Source: Mycobacterium sp. 852002-51971_SCH5477799-a
Lineage (GTDB): Bacteria > Actinomycetota > Actinomycetes > Mycobacteriales > Mycobacteriaceae
Direction: 5' to 3'
Length of the DNA stretch: 64,000 nt
Assembly (NCBI RefSeq): GCF_001667145.1
Contig: NZ_LZIF01000104.1
Coordinates: 25,994-89,993, forward strand
Position 1 is the first letter of the stretch; each line of letters begins with the position of its first letter. The notes under the pieces are model-generated. The model worked only from the letters and a program-made list of their open reading frames with translations, was not told where the DNA came from and did no database searches. The translations under genes were made by a program, and so were the position numbers. This document shows, piece after piece, positions 45,725 to 54,390 of this stretch.

Positions 45725-48058
45725 GTGGGAGCCGAGGCGCCCTTCGCGGACTGGCGCGTCCTGGAGCTGTGCAACGGCCTGGCGGCGTCGTACTGCGGCA
45801 AGATGTTGCGCGACGCCGGCGCCGACGTCGTGAAAATCGAGTCGCCGCAGGGCGATTCGATGCGCGGCTGGTCGGCCGGCGGTCCGCCCGGCGCGTTGTT
45901 CGGCTACCTGGCCGCGGGCAAGAAGTCCGTCGTCAATTACGGCCAGGCCGAGATCGTGTCGTTGCTGGCCGGCGCCGACGTGATAGTCACCGACCTGACC
46001 GATGGGTGGACGCTCGACGCCATCACCGCACACACCGCCGCGTCGGCCGTGGTGGTCGCCGTCACGCCGTTCGGCACGAGCGGCCCCTATGTCGAAAACC
46101 AGGTCGTCGCCAACGAATTCATTCTCCAAGCTTTGTGCGGATCGATCGCTGGTCGCGGCTGGCCCGACGACGAACCTGTCCAAGCGGGCGGCCGCCTCGG
46201 CGAGTGGCTGGCGGGCACCTTCGCGGCGGCGGTGGCTGCGGCGACAACCTGGCGCGGCGCCCGAAGCGGTCGCGGCGAGGTCATCGACGTCTCGACCTAC
46301 GAGGCCATGGCGATCGCCATGGGCGGCCTATCCGCCATGTCCGCCAGCGTGCTGGGCGCCGATTCGCTGCTGCACGAACGCAGTTTGGAGCTGCCGTCTA
46401 TCGTCCCGACGGCCGACGGCATGGTCGGTTTCTGCACCATCACCGCCCAGCAGTTCCAGGACTTCTTGGTGATGATCGAACGTGCCGATCTCGTCGACGA
46501 CGCCGAATTGGCGTCGTTCACCGGGCGGGTAGAGCGCCGCGACGAGTTCCTGCGGATGGTCACCGAGTGGACCGGGCGCCGGACCACCGAGGAGATCGTC
46601 GATCTCGCGGTGGCCTTCCGGATTCCGGTCGCACCCGTCGCGACTCCCGAGATGCTTCCCAAGATCGACCACTTCGTGGAACGCGGCGTGTTCGTCGAAT
46701 CGTCGGAGGGCGCGCTCGCGCCGCGGGTGCCGTATCGCAGCGACGCGATGGCGACTGCGGCGCCCGCGGGACCGCCGCAACTCGGCGCCGACGGCGGGCG
46801 GGTGCGATGGCCTGCGCGCTCCGAGCCGCCGCGGGGCGACCACGCCGACGCACTGCCGTTGTCCGACGTCCGGGTCACCGACTTCACCGCCTTCTGGGCC
46901 GGTCCGGTCGCCACCCAACTTTTGGGCGCCCTGGGCGCCGACGTCATCAAGATCGAGGGCGTGCGCCGCCCCGATGGCATGAGGTTCTCCGCAGGCCGCC
47001 CGCCCGACTGGGACCAATGGTGGGAATGGGGCCCGGTGTTCTTGTGCAGCAACAACAACAAGCGCGGCGTCAGCATCGAACTCGGCACCGAGGCCGGACG
47101 GCAGCTCGCGCTCGAACTCATCGCCGCGAGCGATCTCGTCGTCGAGAACTTCTCCCCCCGGGTGATGGCTAACTTCGGTCTGAAATGGGATGCGGTGCGC
47201 GCGGCCAACCCGCGGGCGATCATGATCCGGATGCCCGCGTTCGGCCTCGACGGCCCGTGGCGCGATCGGGTCGGCTTCGCGCAGACCATGGAACAGGCCA
47301 CCGGCATGGCCTGGATGACCGGGCACGCCGACGGCCCTCCGGTGATCCCGCGCGGGGTGTGCGACCCGATCGCCGGCCTGCACGCCGCCTTCGCCGCCAT
47401 CGCGGCGCTGGTGATCCGCGACCGGCAGGGCGGCGGAATGCAGGTGGAATCGACCATGGTCGAGGCCGCGCTGAACGTGGCGGTCGAAATGTTGGTCGAG
47501 CATTCGCGCAACGGAATCGCGATGCACCGCAATGGTAATCGTGGTCCGGGGGCCAGCCCGCAGGGGGTCTACCGATGTCGCGGTGAGGACGAGTGGGTGG
47601 CGCTGGCCGCGATGGATGGCGCCGCCCGGGTGTCCCTGGGCGGTCTCCTCGGCCAGCCCGGCCTGGAGGAATCCGGCTGGGCCGAGCGGGAAGACGACGT
47701 CGACAAACTTATCTCGGCTTGGGCCGCAGGGCGATCGGTGTCCGAGGCCGTCGCGGCGCTGCGCGCGGCGGGGCTGGCCGCCGCACGCGTTACACCGGCC
47801 GCGGCACTACTGACCGATCCGCAGCTGCGGGCCCGCGGCTTCTGGGAGACGGTCGACCATCCCGTCGCAGGCTCGTTCCTTTGCACCGGAATGCCGTTCG
47901 CGTTCCTCGATAGGCCGCGGCGCTGGATCCGGCGGGTGCCGCCGCTCTACGGCCAACACACCGATGAAGTGCTGACCGAGGTCCTCGGGCACAGCCCCGA
48001 CGACCTGGCAGCCTTGCGCAAGTCGGGAACCATCAGCGCCCGGCCGGCGGGTCTGTGA
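45725..48058 (+). CDS. Tandem-fused type III CoA-transferase (CaiB/BaiF)
   Basis: A 777-aa chain with two family III CoA-transferase modules. Module 2 (about 375-777) starts LPLSDVRVTDFTAFWAGPVA and has the catalytic Asp at residue 547 in VCDPIAGLHAAFAAI. Module 1 (about 1-365) has RVLELCNGLAASYCGKMLRD, but the matching position reads GGRLGEWLAGTFAAAVA, without Asp (near residue 155). So one site may be active and one structural. It would move CoA between organic acids to activate a substrate. GTG start at 45725; next gene starts 1 base after the stop. Confidence 0.87.
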   Translation: MGAEAPFADWRVLELCNGLAASYCGKMLRDAGADVVKIESPQGDSMRGWSAGGPPGALFGYLAAGKKSVVNYGQAEIVSLLAGADVIVTDLTDGWTLDAITAHTAASAVVVAVTPFGTSGPYVENQVVANEFILQALCGSIAGRGWPDDEPVQAGGRLGEWLAGTFAAAVAAATTWRGARSGRGEVIDVSTYEAMAIAMGGLSAMSASVLGADSLLHERSLELPSIVPTADGMVGFCTITAQQFQDFLVMIERADLVDDAELASFTGRVERRDEFLRMVTEWTGRRTTEEIVDLAVAFRIPVAPVATPEMLPKIDHFVERGVFVESSEGALAPRVPYRSDAMATAAPAGPPQLGADGGRVRWPARSEPPRGDHADALPLSDVRVTDFTAFWAGPVATQLLGALGADVIKIEGVRRPDGMRFSAGRPPDWDQWWEWGPVFLCSNNNKRGVSIELGTEAGRQLALELIAASDLVVENFSPRVMANFGLKWDAVRAANPRAIMIRMPAFGLDGPWRDRVGFAQTMEQATGMAWMTGHADGPPVIPRGVCDPIAGLHAAFAAIAALVIRDRQGGGMQVESTMVEAALNVAVEMLVEHSRNGIAMHRNGNRGPGASPQGVYRCRGEDEWVALAAMDGAARVSLGGLLGQPGLEESGWAEREDDVDKLISAWAAGRSVSEAVAALRAAGLAAARVTPAAALLTDPQLRARGFWETVDHPVAGSFLCTGMPFAFLDRPRRWIRRVPPLYGQHTDEVLTEVLGHSPDDLAALRKSGTISARPAGL

Positions 48059-48059
48059 C

Positions 48060-48401
48060 ATGGCGGTCAGTCTGTGCGTGCCGCCCCGGGACGGGGAGCT
48101 GTGTGCACCGGTGCGATTTTTGGTGCGCCAGGAGTCCGTGGTGATGGAGCTGACCGCCCGCCACCGCATCACCAGCGTCGAATGGGACGACGACGAGCAC
48201 GCGGTCGCGATGGTCGTCGAGATCACTGACCCGGAGACGGCGCGGCCGGTGGACGTGCGGATCGACGTCGTGGAATTCGGTTCGACGGCCGGCAGCGGGA
48301 GGGCAGACGCGCGCGCCAAGACGATCGGCACGATCACCCGCGACGGGCGACGATACGAGGTCCGCGGCACCTACTTGGGTGTTGTCGCGGACGAAAACTG
48401 A
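48060..48401 (+). CDS. Hypothetical protein in the acyl-CoA operon
   Basis: A 113-aa, mostly beta-rich protein (MELTARHRITSVEWDDDEHAVAMVVEITD). No cysteine cluster, no signal peptide, no recognised domain. It is packed between the CoA-transferase and the second thiolase-fold gene, 1 base after the former and 14 before the latter, so it is probably part of the same pathway. Confidence 0.7.
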   Translation: MAVSLCVPPRDGELCAPVRFLVRQESVVMELTARHRITSVEWDDDEHAVAMVVEITDPETARPVDVRIDVVEFGSTAGSGRADARAKTIGTITRDGRRYEVRGTYLGVVADEN

Positions 48402-48415
48402 AGGGCTGTAACGGA

Positions 48416-49582
48416 ATGTCAGTGACAGCAGCGAAGCGCACCGCGGCGATCGTTGGCGTGCATAACACGCAGCAGGGACGCCGCTTAGACGGTGAAACCT
48501 CGCGCGGCCTGGCGATCAAGGCGATTTTGGGCGCGCTCGACGATGCGGGACTGACCCTCGACGATGTCGACGGCATCAGCGCCAGCCCGCAGTCGACGTC
48601 GTTGATCTATGACCTTCGGATCGGGCCGGCCTGGCAGGGCCTGGCCTTCGGGGTCGGCATGATCACCGAAGCCGTCACCGCCATCGAGCATGGCATGGCC
48701 GACGTGGTGGTGCTGGTCGCGGCCCAGGCCGGCGAGTACCGCGATCACGAGGCCACCGCGCCTTGGACCCGGCCCGAAAATGAATTCGTCGCTCCCTGGG
48801 GCATGTTCACCACCGCCGAGTTCGCACTCATCGCTCGGCGCCACATGCATGTCTATGGCACGACGCGCGAACAACTTTCGATCGTTGCGGCGACCATTCG
48901 CAACAATGGCTCACGCAATCCCGAGGCCGTCTACTACGAGCGTGGACCGTTCGGTCCGGACGACATCACCGCATCCCGGCCCATCGCCGACCCGTTCCAT
49001 CTCCTGGATTGCGCCACCACCTCCGAAGGGGGATGCGCGCTCGTCGTGGCCAACATCGATGCCGTCGACGTTGCGGGTCAACCCGTTTACGTCCTGGGCA
49101 GCGGCGCGGACTTTCACGGTCCGTCCTACCAGCACCCCCCGGCGTACGACCTCGCGGGGCGACGCGGCGATCATGTCAACGGTGTGGTGGGTCGGCGCGC
49201 CGCAGAGTGCGCGTTCAAGCACGCCGGGCTGCGCCGCGACGACGTCGACGTGCTGGAACTCTACGACCCGTTCTCCTTCGAAATCATCCGCCAAATCGAG
49301 GCTTTCGGCTTTTGCGGCGACGGCGAGGGCGGCCCGTTTGTCGCCGACGGCCACATCGCCATCGACGGCAGCCATCCGATCACCACCGACGGGGGAACCA
49401 TGTCCTTCAGCCACGCGGGTGCCAATCCGCAGATGATGCAACGGGCGATCCGCGCGGTGCAACAGCTGCGCGGCCAGGCCGGCGAGCTTCAGGTCCCCGG
49501 CGCTCATGTCGCGTTGTGCAGCAACGGGGGAGCGGGCGCCCTGTTCACGACGGTCCTGCTCCTGGGAGACGAACCGCGGTGA
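48416..49582 (+). CDS. Thiolase-fold lipid-transfer/aldolase-like protein, copy 2
   Basis: A 388-aa thiolase-superfamily protein. The region of the nucleophilic Cys reads LAFGVGMITEAVTAIEHG, without Cys. Tyr283 in LELYDPFSFEII matches the catalytic Tyr region of Ltp2-type aldolases, and MSFSHAGAN keeps a His. The stop overlaps the GTG of its DUF35 partner (GTGA). It shares organisation with the copy at 41489 but is quite different in sequence, so the two probably act on different intermediates. Confidence 0.85.
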   Translation: MSVTAAKRTAAIVGVHNTQQGRRLDGETSRGLAIKAILGALDDAGLTLDDVDGISASPQSTSLIYDLRIGPAWQGLAFGVGMITEAVTAIEHGMADVVVLVAAQAGEYRDHEATAPWTRPENEFVAPWGMFTTAEFALIARRHMHVYGTTREQLSIVAATIRNNGSRNPEAVYYERGPFGPDDITASRPIADPFHLLDCATTSEGGCALVVANIDAVDVAGQPVYVLGSGADFHGPSYQHPPAYDLAGRRGDHVNGVVGRRAAECAFKHAGLRRDDVDVLELYDPFSFEIIRQIEAFGFCGDGEGGPFVADGHIAIDGSHPITTDGGTMSFSHAGANPQMMQRAIRAVQQLRGQAGELQVPGAHVALCSNGGAGALFTTVLLLGDEPR

Positions 49583-50013
49583 CTTCGGATCCATTGCAAC
49601 CCCAGAACGGGCCCGTCCCGCACGCGAGCAGCCACGTCAGCCGCCCGTTCTGGGAGGGATGCCGGTCACAGGAGCTGCGCTACCAGCGCTGCGCGGCTTG
49701 CGGATTGGCGAACTTCCCGCCGACCGAGCATTGCCGGGAGTGCCTTTCGCAGGACGTCTGCTGGCAACAGGGCAGCGGCCGCGGCGAGATTTACAGCTGG
49801 ACGGTCGTTTATCGCCCCGTCACAGCGGAGTTCGAACCACCCTATGCGCCGGCCATCATCACCCTGGACGAGGGCTATCAGATGCTGACCAATGTCGTCG
49901 GCGTCGCACCCGAGGACCTCGACGTGGGCATGCGGGTGCGCGTGCACTTTCACGACGTCGGACCAGACGTGACGCTCCCCTACTTCACCGGTGCGGAAAC
50001 GGACAGTTCGTGA
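49579..50013 (+). CDS. DUF35 zinc-ribbon OB-fold protein, partner of copy 2
   Basis: A 144-aa protein. The zinc ribbon is complete: C38-AA-C41 and C52-RE-C55 in RYQRCAACGLANFPP and HCRECL. The OB fold follows (GEIYSWTVVYRPV, PAIITLDEGYQML, VGMRVRVHFHDV). The GTG start at 49579 overlaps the upstream stop; the frame upstream is in another gene. It is the expected partner for the thiolase-fold protein just upstream. Its own stop overlaps the PadR GTG, so the three genes are translationally coupled. Confidence 0.87.
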   Translation: MTSDPLQPQNGPVPHASSHVSRPFWEGCRSQELRYQRCAACGLANFPPTEHCRECLSQDVCWQQGSGRGEIYSWTVVYRPVTAEFEPPYAPAIITLDEGYQMLTNVVGVAPEDLDVGMRVRVHFHDVGPDVTLPYFTGAETDSS

Positions 50014-50660
50014 GCCCCAGAACTGCCAACGGCCTGCCGGTCACCGCCTACCTGGTCCTGGGGGTGCTGGCGGCCAACGACGAACAACTCACCGCCGGCG
50101 AGATCAAGATGCGCGCCGAACTGTCGGTCGGCCACTTCTACTGGTCGCCGTCGGTCAGTCACGTGCGCCGCGAACTGACCCGCCTGCTGCAGCGGGGCAT
50201 GGTCAGCGAGACGGGCGCGCACTCCGGCAAGCGCGCAATCACCTTGTACGAGACCACCGACGCCGGCCTCGACGCGCTGCGCCGCTGGGTTCAGCACTTC
50301 CCGGGACAGGACCAGGTGGTGATCAAACACCCCGTCATTCTCAAGACCTGGCTGGCCCGCGGCCAGGACCCCGAGCACGTCCTCGATACCCTGGACCGGC
50401 ATCTCGATGCGACCCGGGCGCGGCTGGACGAGGCGCTGTGGTCGCGGCAGCGGTCCGTCGATCTCGGCATCACCGACGATCCCGAGCAGCGCTACTCGTT
50501 CGCGGTGTTGGACTACGCGATCCGCGGGCTATACGCCGAGATCTCCAACATCTCGCAACTGCGCGACGAGATCGCCGCCGGCACAACCCGAGATCCGGTC
50601 AAACGGGTGCGCCGGTCGAAGGGGCAGATCCGGCGCCGGGCACGGAGGAGCCCGGCGTAG
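50010..50660 (+). CDS. PadR-family transcriptional regulator
   Basis: A 216-aa PadR protein. The winged helix is at about 10-90 (LPVTAYLVLGVLAANDEQLT, VSHVRRELTRLLQRGMV, KRAITLYETTDAG), and the C-terminal helical domain follows (about 110-200). The GTG at 50010 overlaps the DUF35 stop and starts right before the winged helix. PadR regulators often respond to aromatic acids, a hint about the pathway substrate, but not proof. The last 62 bases overlap the convergent acyl-CoA ligase gene. Confidence 0.85.
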   Translation: MSPRTANGLPVTAYLVLGVLAANDEQLTAGEIKMRAELSVGHFYWSPSVSHVRRELTRLLQRGMVSETGAHSGKRAITLYETTDAGLDALRRWVQHFPGQDQVVIKHPVILKTWLARGQDPEHVLDTLDRHLDATRARLDEALWSRQRSVDLGITDDPEQRYSFAVLDYAIRGLYAEISNISQLRDEIAAGTTRDPVKRVRRSKGQIRRRARRSPA

Positions 50661-52287
50661 CCGATGGTGGCGACCCGCCGCGACCGGCTCCGCCGCTCTT
50701 GCGATCGCCACGGACGGTGTAGGCCGTGCCTCGGCGGTCGCGCTCCCACAGCACCTCTCCCGGCCCGATGTCCGTTCCCTGGGCGATCAACTGGCGCTTG
50801 AGCACCTTGTGCGTCGCGGTGCTGGGCAGCTCGGCCGCGATTCGGATGTAGCGGGGGCGGGCCTTCGGCGACAGGTCGGGCTGCGCGTCCAGGAACGCTT
50901 CGAATTCGGCGGGCGCAAGGGTGTGGCCGTCGTTGAGGACGATGGCGGCCATCACCTGATCGCCGACGTGGCCGTCCGCGACCGCGTATACGGCGATGCG
51001 GCTGATGGCGCTGTGGCGCAACATAATTCGCTCGATGGGGGCGGCGGCCAGATTCTCGCCGTCCACCCGCATCCAGTCGGCAGTGCGCCCGGCGAGGTAA
51101 ATCCATCCGTCGGCGTCGCGGTAGGCCAGGTCGCCGGACCAGTACATGCCGTGGCGCATGCGTTCTGCGTTGGCCTCCGGATCGTTGTAGTAGCCGGTGA
51201 AGAAACCCGAACCCGCCGTGTTGACCAACTCGCCGATCGCTTCGTCGGCGTTGACGAGCGCCCCGTCGGCGTCGAACCGGGCCACCGCACATTCGGTGAC
51301 GGTGTCGCTGTTGTAGATCGCGATCCCGTCCATGCCCCTGCCGATAGACCCCTTGGGAGTGCCTTCCTCGCGGATCACGATGACGGCATTCTCGGTGGAG
51401 CCGAAGCCGTCTTCGACCTGCACACCGAAGCGGCGGCCGAACTCGTCGATGTCCTTGTCGTTGGCCTCGTTACCGAAGGCCACCCGCAGGGGATTGTCGG
51501 CGTCGTCGTCGCGTTCCGCGGTGGCGAGGATGTAGGCCAGCGGCTTGCCGACGTAGTTCATGTAGGTGGCGCCGTAGCGGCGGATGTCGTCGAGGAAACT
51601 GCTTGCCGAGAATTTCGCCGGCACCATCGCGGCACCGGAGCACACCGCGGGCGCCCATCCGGCGACGACCGCGTTGGAGTGAAACAGCGGCATCGAGACG
51701 TAGCAGGTGTCCTGCTCGGTGAGGGCGAAGCGCTGGACCAGGTTGAGACCGGCGAACGTCGCCATGAAGTGAGATACCTGCACCGCCTTGGGATTTCCGC
51801 TCGTCCCCGAGGTGAAGATCATCATGAAGGCGTCCATCGCGGTGACCTCGCGGTGAGGTCTCAGCTCCCCTGCGGCGTCGACGAATTCGCTCCATTGCGG
51901 TGCCGAGGAGTCGAGGATCCGCGTTGCCCCGAGGTCCAGGCCGTCCAGCAGCGGCCGGTGTTCGGCGTCGGTGACGACAAACTGACAGTCCGCGCGCCGA
52001 ACGTCGGCGGCCAGCGCCTCACCGCGCCGGGTGGTGTTCAGGCCGCACAGGACGTAGCCGCCCAGCCCGGCCGCCGCCATCTGACTGACCATCTCCGGGG
52101 TGTTGCCCAGCAGGGCGCCGATGTGGATCGGTCGTTGCGGGTCGGCGGCGGCCAACAGGGCGGCGGCCCGTGCGGCGGCGCCCGTCAGATACTGACGCCA
52201 AGTCCATTGCACGTCATGGAATTTCACCGCGATCCCAGCATCGGAGAAGCGCTTGCGCAGCAGCGCTTGAATCGTGTCGTCAGCCAT
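50599..52287 (-). CDS. Acyl-CoA ligase/synthetase (FadD type)
   Basis: A 562-aa ANL-family enzyme that activates a carboxylic acid to its CoA thioester with ATP. The AMP-binding P-loop MIFTSGTSGNPK is at about 156-167. DGFGSTE (A5-type) and YWSGDLAYRD (A7) follow, and the C-lobe has the adenylating Lys region THKVLKRQLIAQG. The C-terminus carries about 35 extra residues, Gly/Ser/Pro-rich, encoded in the overlap with padR. It is the likely entry step of the island. The 19-bp operator shared with the dehydrogenase gene lies 34-52 bases upstream of the ATG. Confidence 0.9.
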   Translation of the reverse strand: MADDTIQALLRKRFSDAGIAVKFHDVQWTWRQYLTGAAARAAALLAAADPQRPIHIGALLGNTPEMVSQMAAAGLGGYVLCGLNTTRRGEALAADVRRADCQFVVTDAEHRPLLDGLDLGATRILDSSAPQWSEFVDAAGELRPHREVTAMDAFMMIFTSGTSGNPKAVQVSHFMATFAGLNLVQRFALTEQDTCYVSMPLFHSNAVVAGWAPAVCSGAAMVPAKFSASSFLDDIRRYGATYMNYVGKPLAYILATAERDDDADNPLRVAFGNEANDKDIDEFGRRFGVQVEDGFGSTENAVIVIREEGTPKGSIGRGMDGIAIYNSDTVTECAVARFDADGALVNADEAIGELVNTAGSGFFTGYYNDPEANAERMRHGMYWSGDLAYRDADGWIYLAGRTADWMRVDGENLAAAPIERIMLRHSAISRIAVYAVADGHVGDQVMAAIVLNDGHTLAPAEFEAFLDAQPDLSPKARPRYIRIAAELPSTATHKVLKRQLIAQGTDIGPGEVLWERDRRGTAYTVRGDRKSGGAGRGGSPPSATPGSSVPGAGSAPSTGAPV

Positions 52288-52320
52288 CCGTCGGATCCAC
52301 TCTCATTCCGCCGCCCTACG

Positions 52321-52339
52321 AGACGAGACGGTCCGTCTT
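52321..52339. promoter_or_regulatory. Second copy of the 19-bp TetR operator, before the fadD-like gene
   Basis: AGACGAGACGGTCCGTCTT is identical to 39177-39195, including the GACGG-T-CCGTC palindrome. It is 34-52 bases upstream of the ligase ATG at 52287. The flanks differ from the first copy, so the conserved core is the likely protein-binding unit. Confidence 0.72.
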
Positions 52340-52705
52340 ATAGTAGCGGGCGCCTCAACGCTGCAAAACCGCGGTAACTGCAGGGCGTCGTCAGTGCCGC
52401 GATTGCGGGCCGTGCACAACCTCGTGTTGCGAAAGTTGTCATTCCTTCTTCGCCCAGGATTCCCGATCGAGGACCGCGTGTATAGCCGATTCGTTCGCAT
52501 TCGACGGCCATGATGGCCCCATGCTCTTCGAGTTGCACAGGTCGCTGATCCTGCTCAGGAACCGAGCGCGCGAATATCGGCGTGAGGTCTCACAATCGCG
52601 GTCGATGGGTGTCTCCGTCCGCGGCCGTCGCGGCCGTCGGTCGGCGAAAGACAACGACGAAAGCTGATGCCGGTCAGTGCGGTTGGCCGTCAGGCCATCG
52701 CCCGT
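52340..52705. other. Stretch without a clear gene
   Basis: About 370 bases between the ligase promoter and the SDR gene. A 48-codon plus-strand frame (52521-52667, MLFELHRSLILLRNRAREYRR, basic, ending KDNDES) is the only candidate small protein; a 71-codon minus-strand frame overlaps it and looks random. Neither has supporting evidence beyond an open frame. Confidence 0.4.
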
Positions 52706-53476
52706 CTATCCGCCCACCATCATCAGGCCGCCGTCCACCGCCAGCAGTTGACCGGTGATGAAACCCGAGCCGGGCCCGGCCAAGAACACCAGCATCGGAC
52801 CGACGTCGCGGGCGGGGTCGCCCAGCGTGCCGCCGAGCGGGATCATCATTTGCATCTGCTGGTCGATCAGGGCGGCGGCGTCAGGGCCGAGGAATTCGCG
52901 CAGCCGGTCGGCCCCCGCCGTCTGCACCGCGGGCGCTAGGGCGTTGACGGTGACGTTGTCGGCGGCCCACGCTTTGGCGGCCGATCGCGTCCACGCCTGC
53001 ACCGCGCCCTTGGTCGCGGCGTAGACGGCCGAGATCGCGCTGCCCATCACGGCTTCCGACGACCCGAAGTTGATGATGCGCCCGCCCTTGGGTTGTTGGT
53101 CCTTCATCACCGCATGGGCGGCCTGGTTGGTGAGGATGGTCGCCTTGATGTTGGTGTCCAACAGAAACGAGATGTCGTCGGCGCCGATGTAACCGGGAAT
53201 GCCCGCCTGCCACAACCCCGCGGCGTTCACCAGCACATCGAGTCCACCGAGACGCTGTGCCGCCGCACCGACCATCGCCGAGACGGCCTCGGCCTCGCGC
53301 ACGTCGCACTGCAACCACTCGGCCGCGAGACCGTCCGGTGGTGGTGTCCGGTGATAGGTCGCCGCGACCTTGGCTCCCGCTGCCGTGAGGACTCCGACGG
53401 CGGCTGCGCCGATACCGGTGGCGCCGCCGGTGACCAGGATTCGCCTGCCGAACAGGGGAGACGTCGAATCTGACAT
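52706..53476 (-). CDS. Short-chain dehydrogenase/reductase
   Basis: A 256-aa classical SDR. The nucleotide-binding TGGATGIG is at 16-23, NAAG at 84-87, the catalytic Ser at about 139-140, and YxxxK as Y152-K156. It would oxidise an alcohol or reduce a ketone with NAD(P). The end GQLLAVDGGLMM is family-typical. No strong context points to the substrate. It is followed upstream on the same strand by an alpha/beta hydrolase gene, 60 bases away. Confidence 0.9.
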   Translation of the reverse strand: MSDSTSPLFGRRILVTGGATGIGAAAVGVLTAAGAKVAATYHRTPPPDGLAAEWLQCDVREAEAVSAMVGAAAQRLGGLDVLVNAAGLWQAGIPGYIGADDISFLLDTNIKATILTNQAAHAVMKDQQPKGGRIINFGSSEAVMGSAISAVYAATKGAVQAWTRSAAKAWAADNVTVNALAPAVQTAGADRLREFLGPDAAALIDQQMQMMIPLGGTLGDPARDVGPMLVFLAGPGSGFITGQLLAVDGGLMMVGG

Positions 53477-53535
53477 GCCAAGACGCTACCGCGAGCGGCG
53501 GGATCCGCCGCCGCAGCGTCAGGCAGGCCGGTCGG

Positions 53536-54366
53536 TCAGGCGCGCACCGCAATCGTCGAGAGCAGATCGGCGAGCCGGTCGGGCTGATCGACCATGGAAA
53601 AGGTTCTGGCCCCCGCGATGACTTCGAGGCGGGCGTTGGGAATGGTCGCGGCCAGCCGGACCCCATCCTCCTGCTCGAAGAACACGTCGTCGGCCGACCA
53701 CGCGATGAGCGTCGGCTTGTCGAAGTCGTACAGCCGGGCCGCCACCGTCGTCGTCACCTCGGTGCGCATCGAAAGTGTGAACTGCCGCAGGTCTTCGGCG
53801 ACCGCGGGAAGCGATAGCGCCGGGCGCACCCAGACCTCGGTGAGGTCATCGATGTTGCTGTGTGCCAGGCCGTTGAACGCACGGGCACGCACGGCCGGCG
53901 CGCGGACCGCCTGAATCGCGGTGCGGAACAACGTCTTTGATTTGGCGGCCAGGAGCAGCGGGCGCAGGATCGGTGGCGGGAAGTGCTCGAACGCATCGCA
54001 ACTCGTGAGCACCAGCGCCCCCAGCCGCTCGCGATGGTGCACGGCGACCAGCTGGGTGACGACGCCGCCGGTGTCGTTGCCGACCAGCACCACGTCCTGC
54101 AGGTCGAGCGCGGCGAGCACCTCGGCGACCATGCCGGCGACACCGGTGATGGTCTGGTCGGCGCCGCGGCGCAGCGGCTCCGGATGCGCGCCCAAGGGCC
54201 AGGTCGGTGCGATGCAGCGCAGTCCGCGAGCGGCCAGGCGCTCACTGACTTGGCGCCACAGCTGTCCGCCCATCATGTATCCGTGCACGAACACCACCGG
54301 CCTGCCGTCCGTGGGTCCGGTTGCTTCGTAATGGATGGTTCCGGCACTAATGTCGATCGTCGACAT
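53536..54366 (-). CDS. Alpha/beta hydrolase with Asp nucleophile position
   Basis: A 276-aa alpha/beta hydrolase. The oxyanion region is VHGYMMGGQLW (about 27-37). The nucleophile elbow is GNDTGG with Asp98 in place of Ser, as in haloalkane or fluoroacetate dehalogenase relatives. SADDVFF supplies the acid. At the expected His near the C-terminus the sequence is GARTFSMVDQPDRLA, with no His. Activity is therefore uncertain. It diverges from its likely TetR regulator over a strong operator palindrome. Confidence 0.85.
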   Translation of the reverse strand: MSTIDISAGTIHYEATGPTDGRPVVFVHGYMMGGQLWRQVSERLAARGLRCIAPTWPLGAHPEPLRRGADQTITGVAGMVAEVLAALDLQDVVLVGNDTGGVVTQLVAVHHRERLGALVLTSCDAFEHFPPPILRPLLLAAKSKTLFRTAIQAVRAPAVRARAFNGLAHSNIDDLTEVWVRPALSLPAVAEDLRQFTLSMRTEVTTTVAARLYDFDKPTLIAWSADDVFFEQEDGVRLAATIPNARLEVIAGARTFSMVDQPDRLADLLSTIAVRA

Positions 54367-54390
54367 AGCAAACTCCTACTTCGGGGGTAC

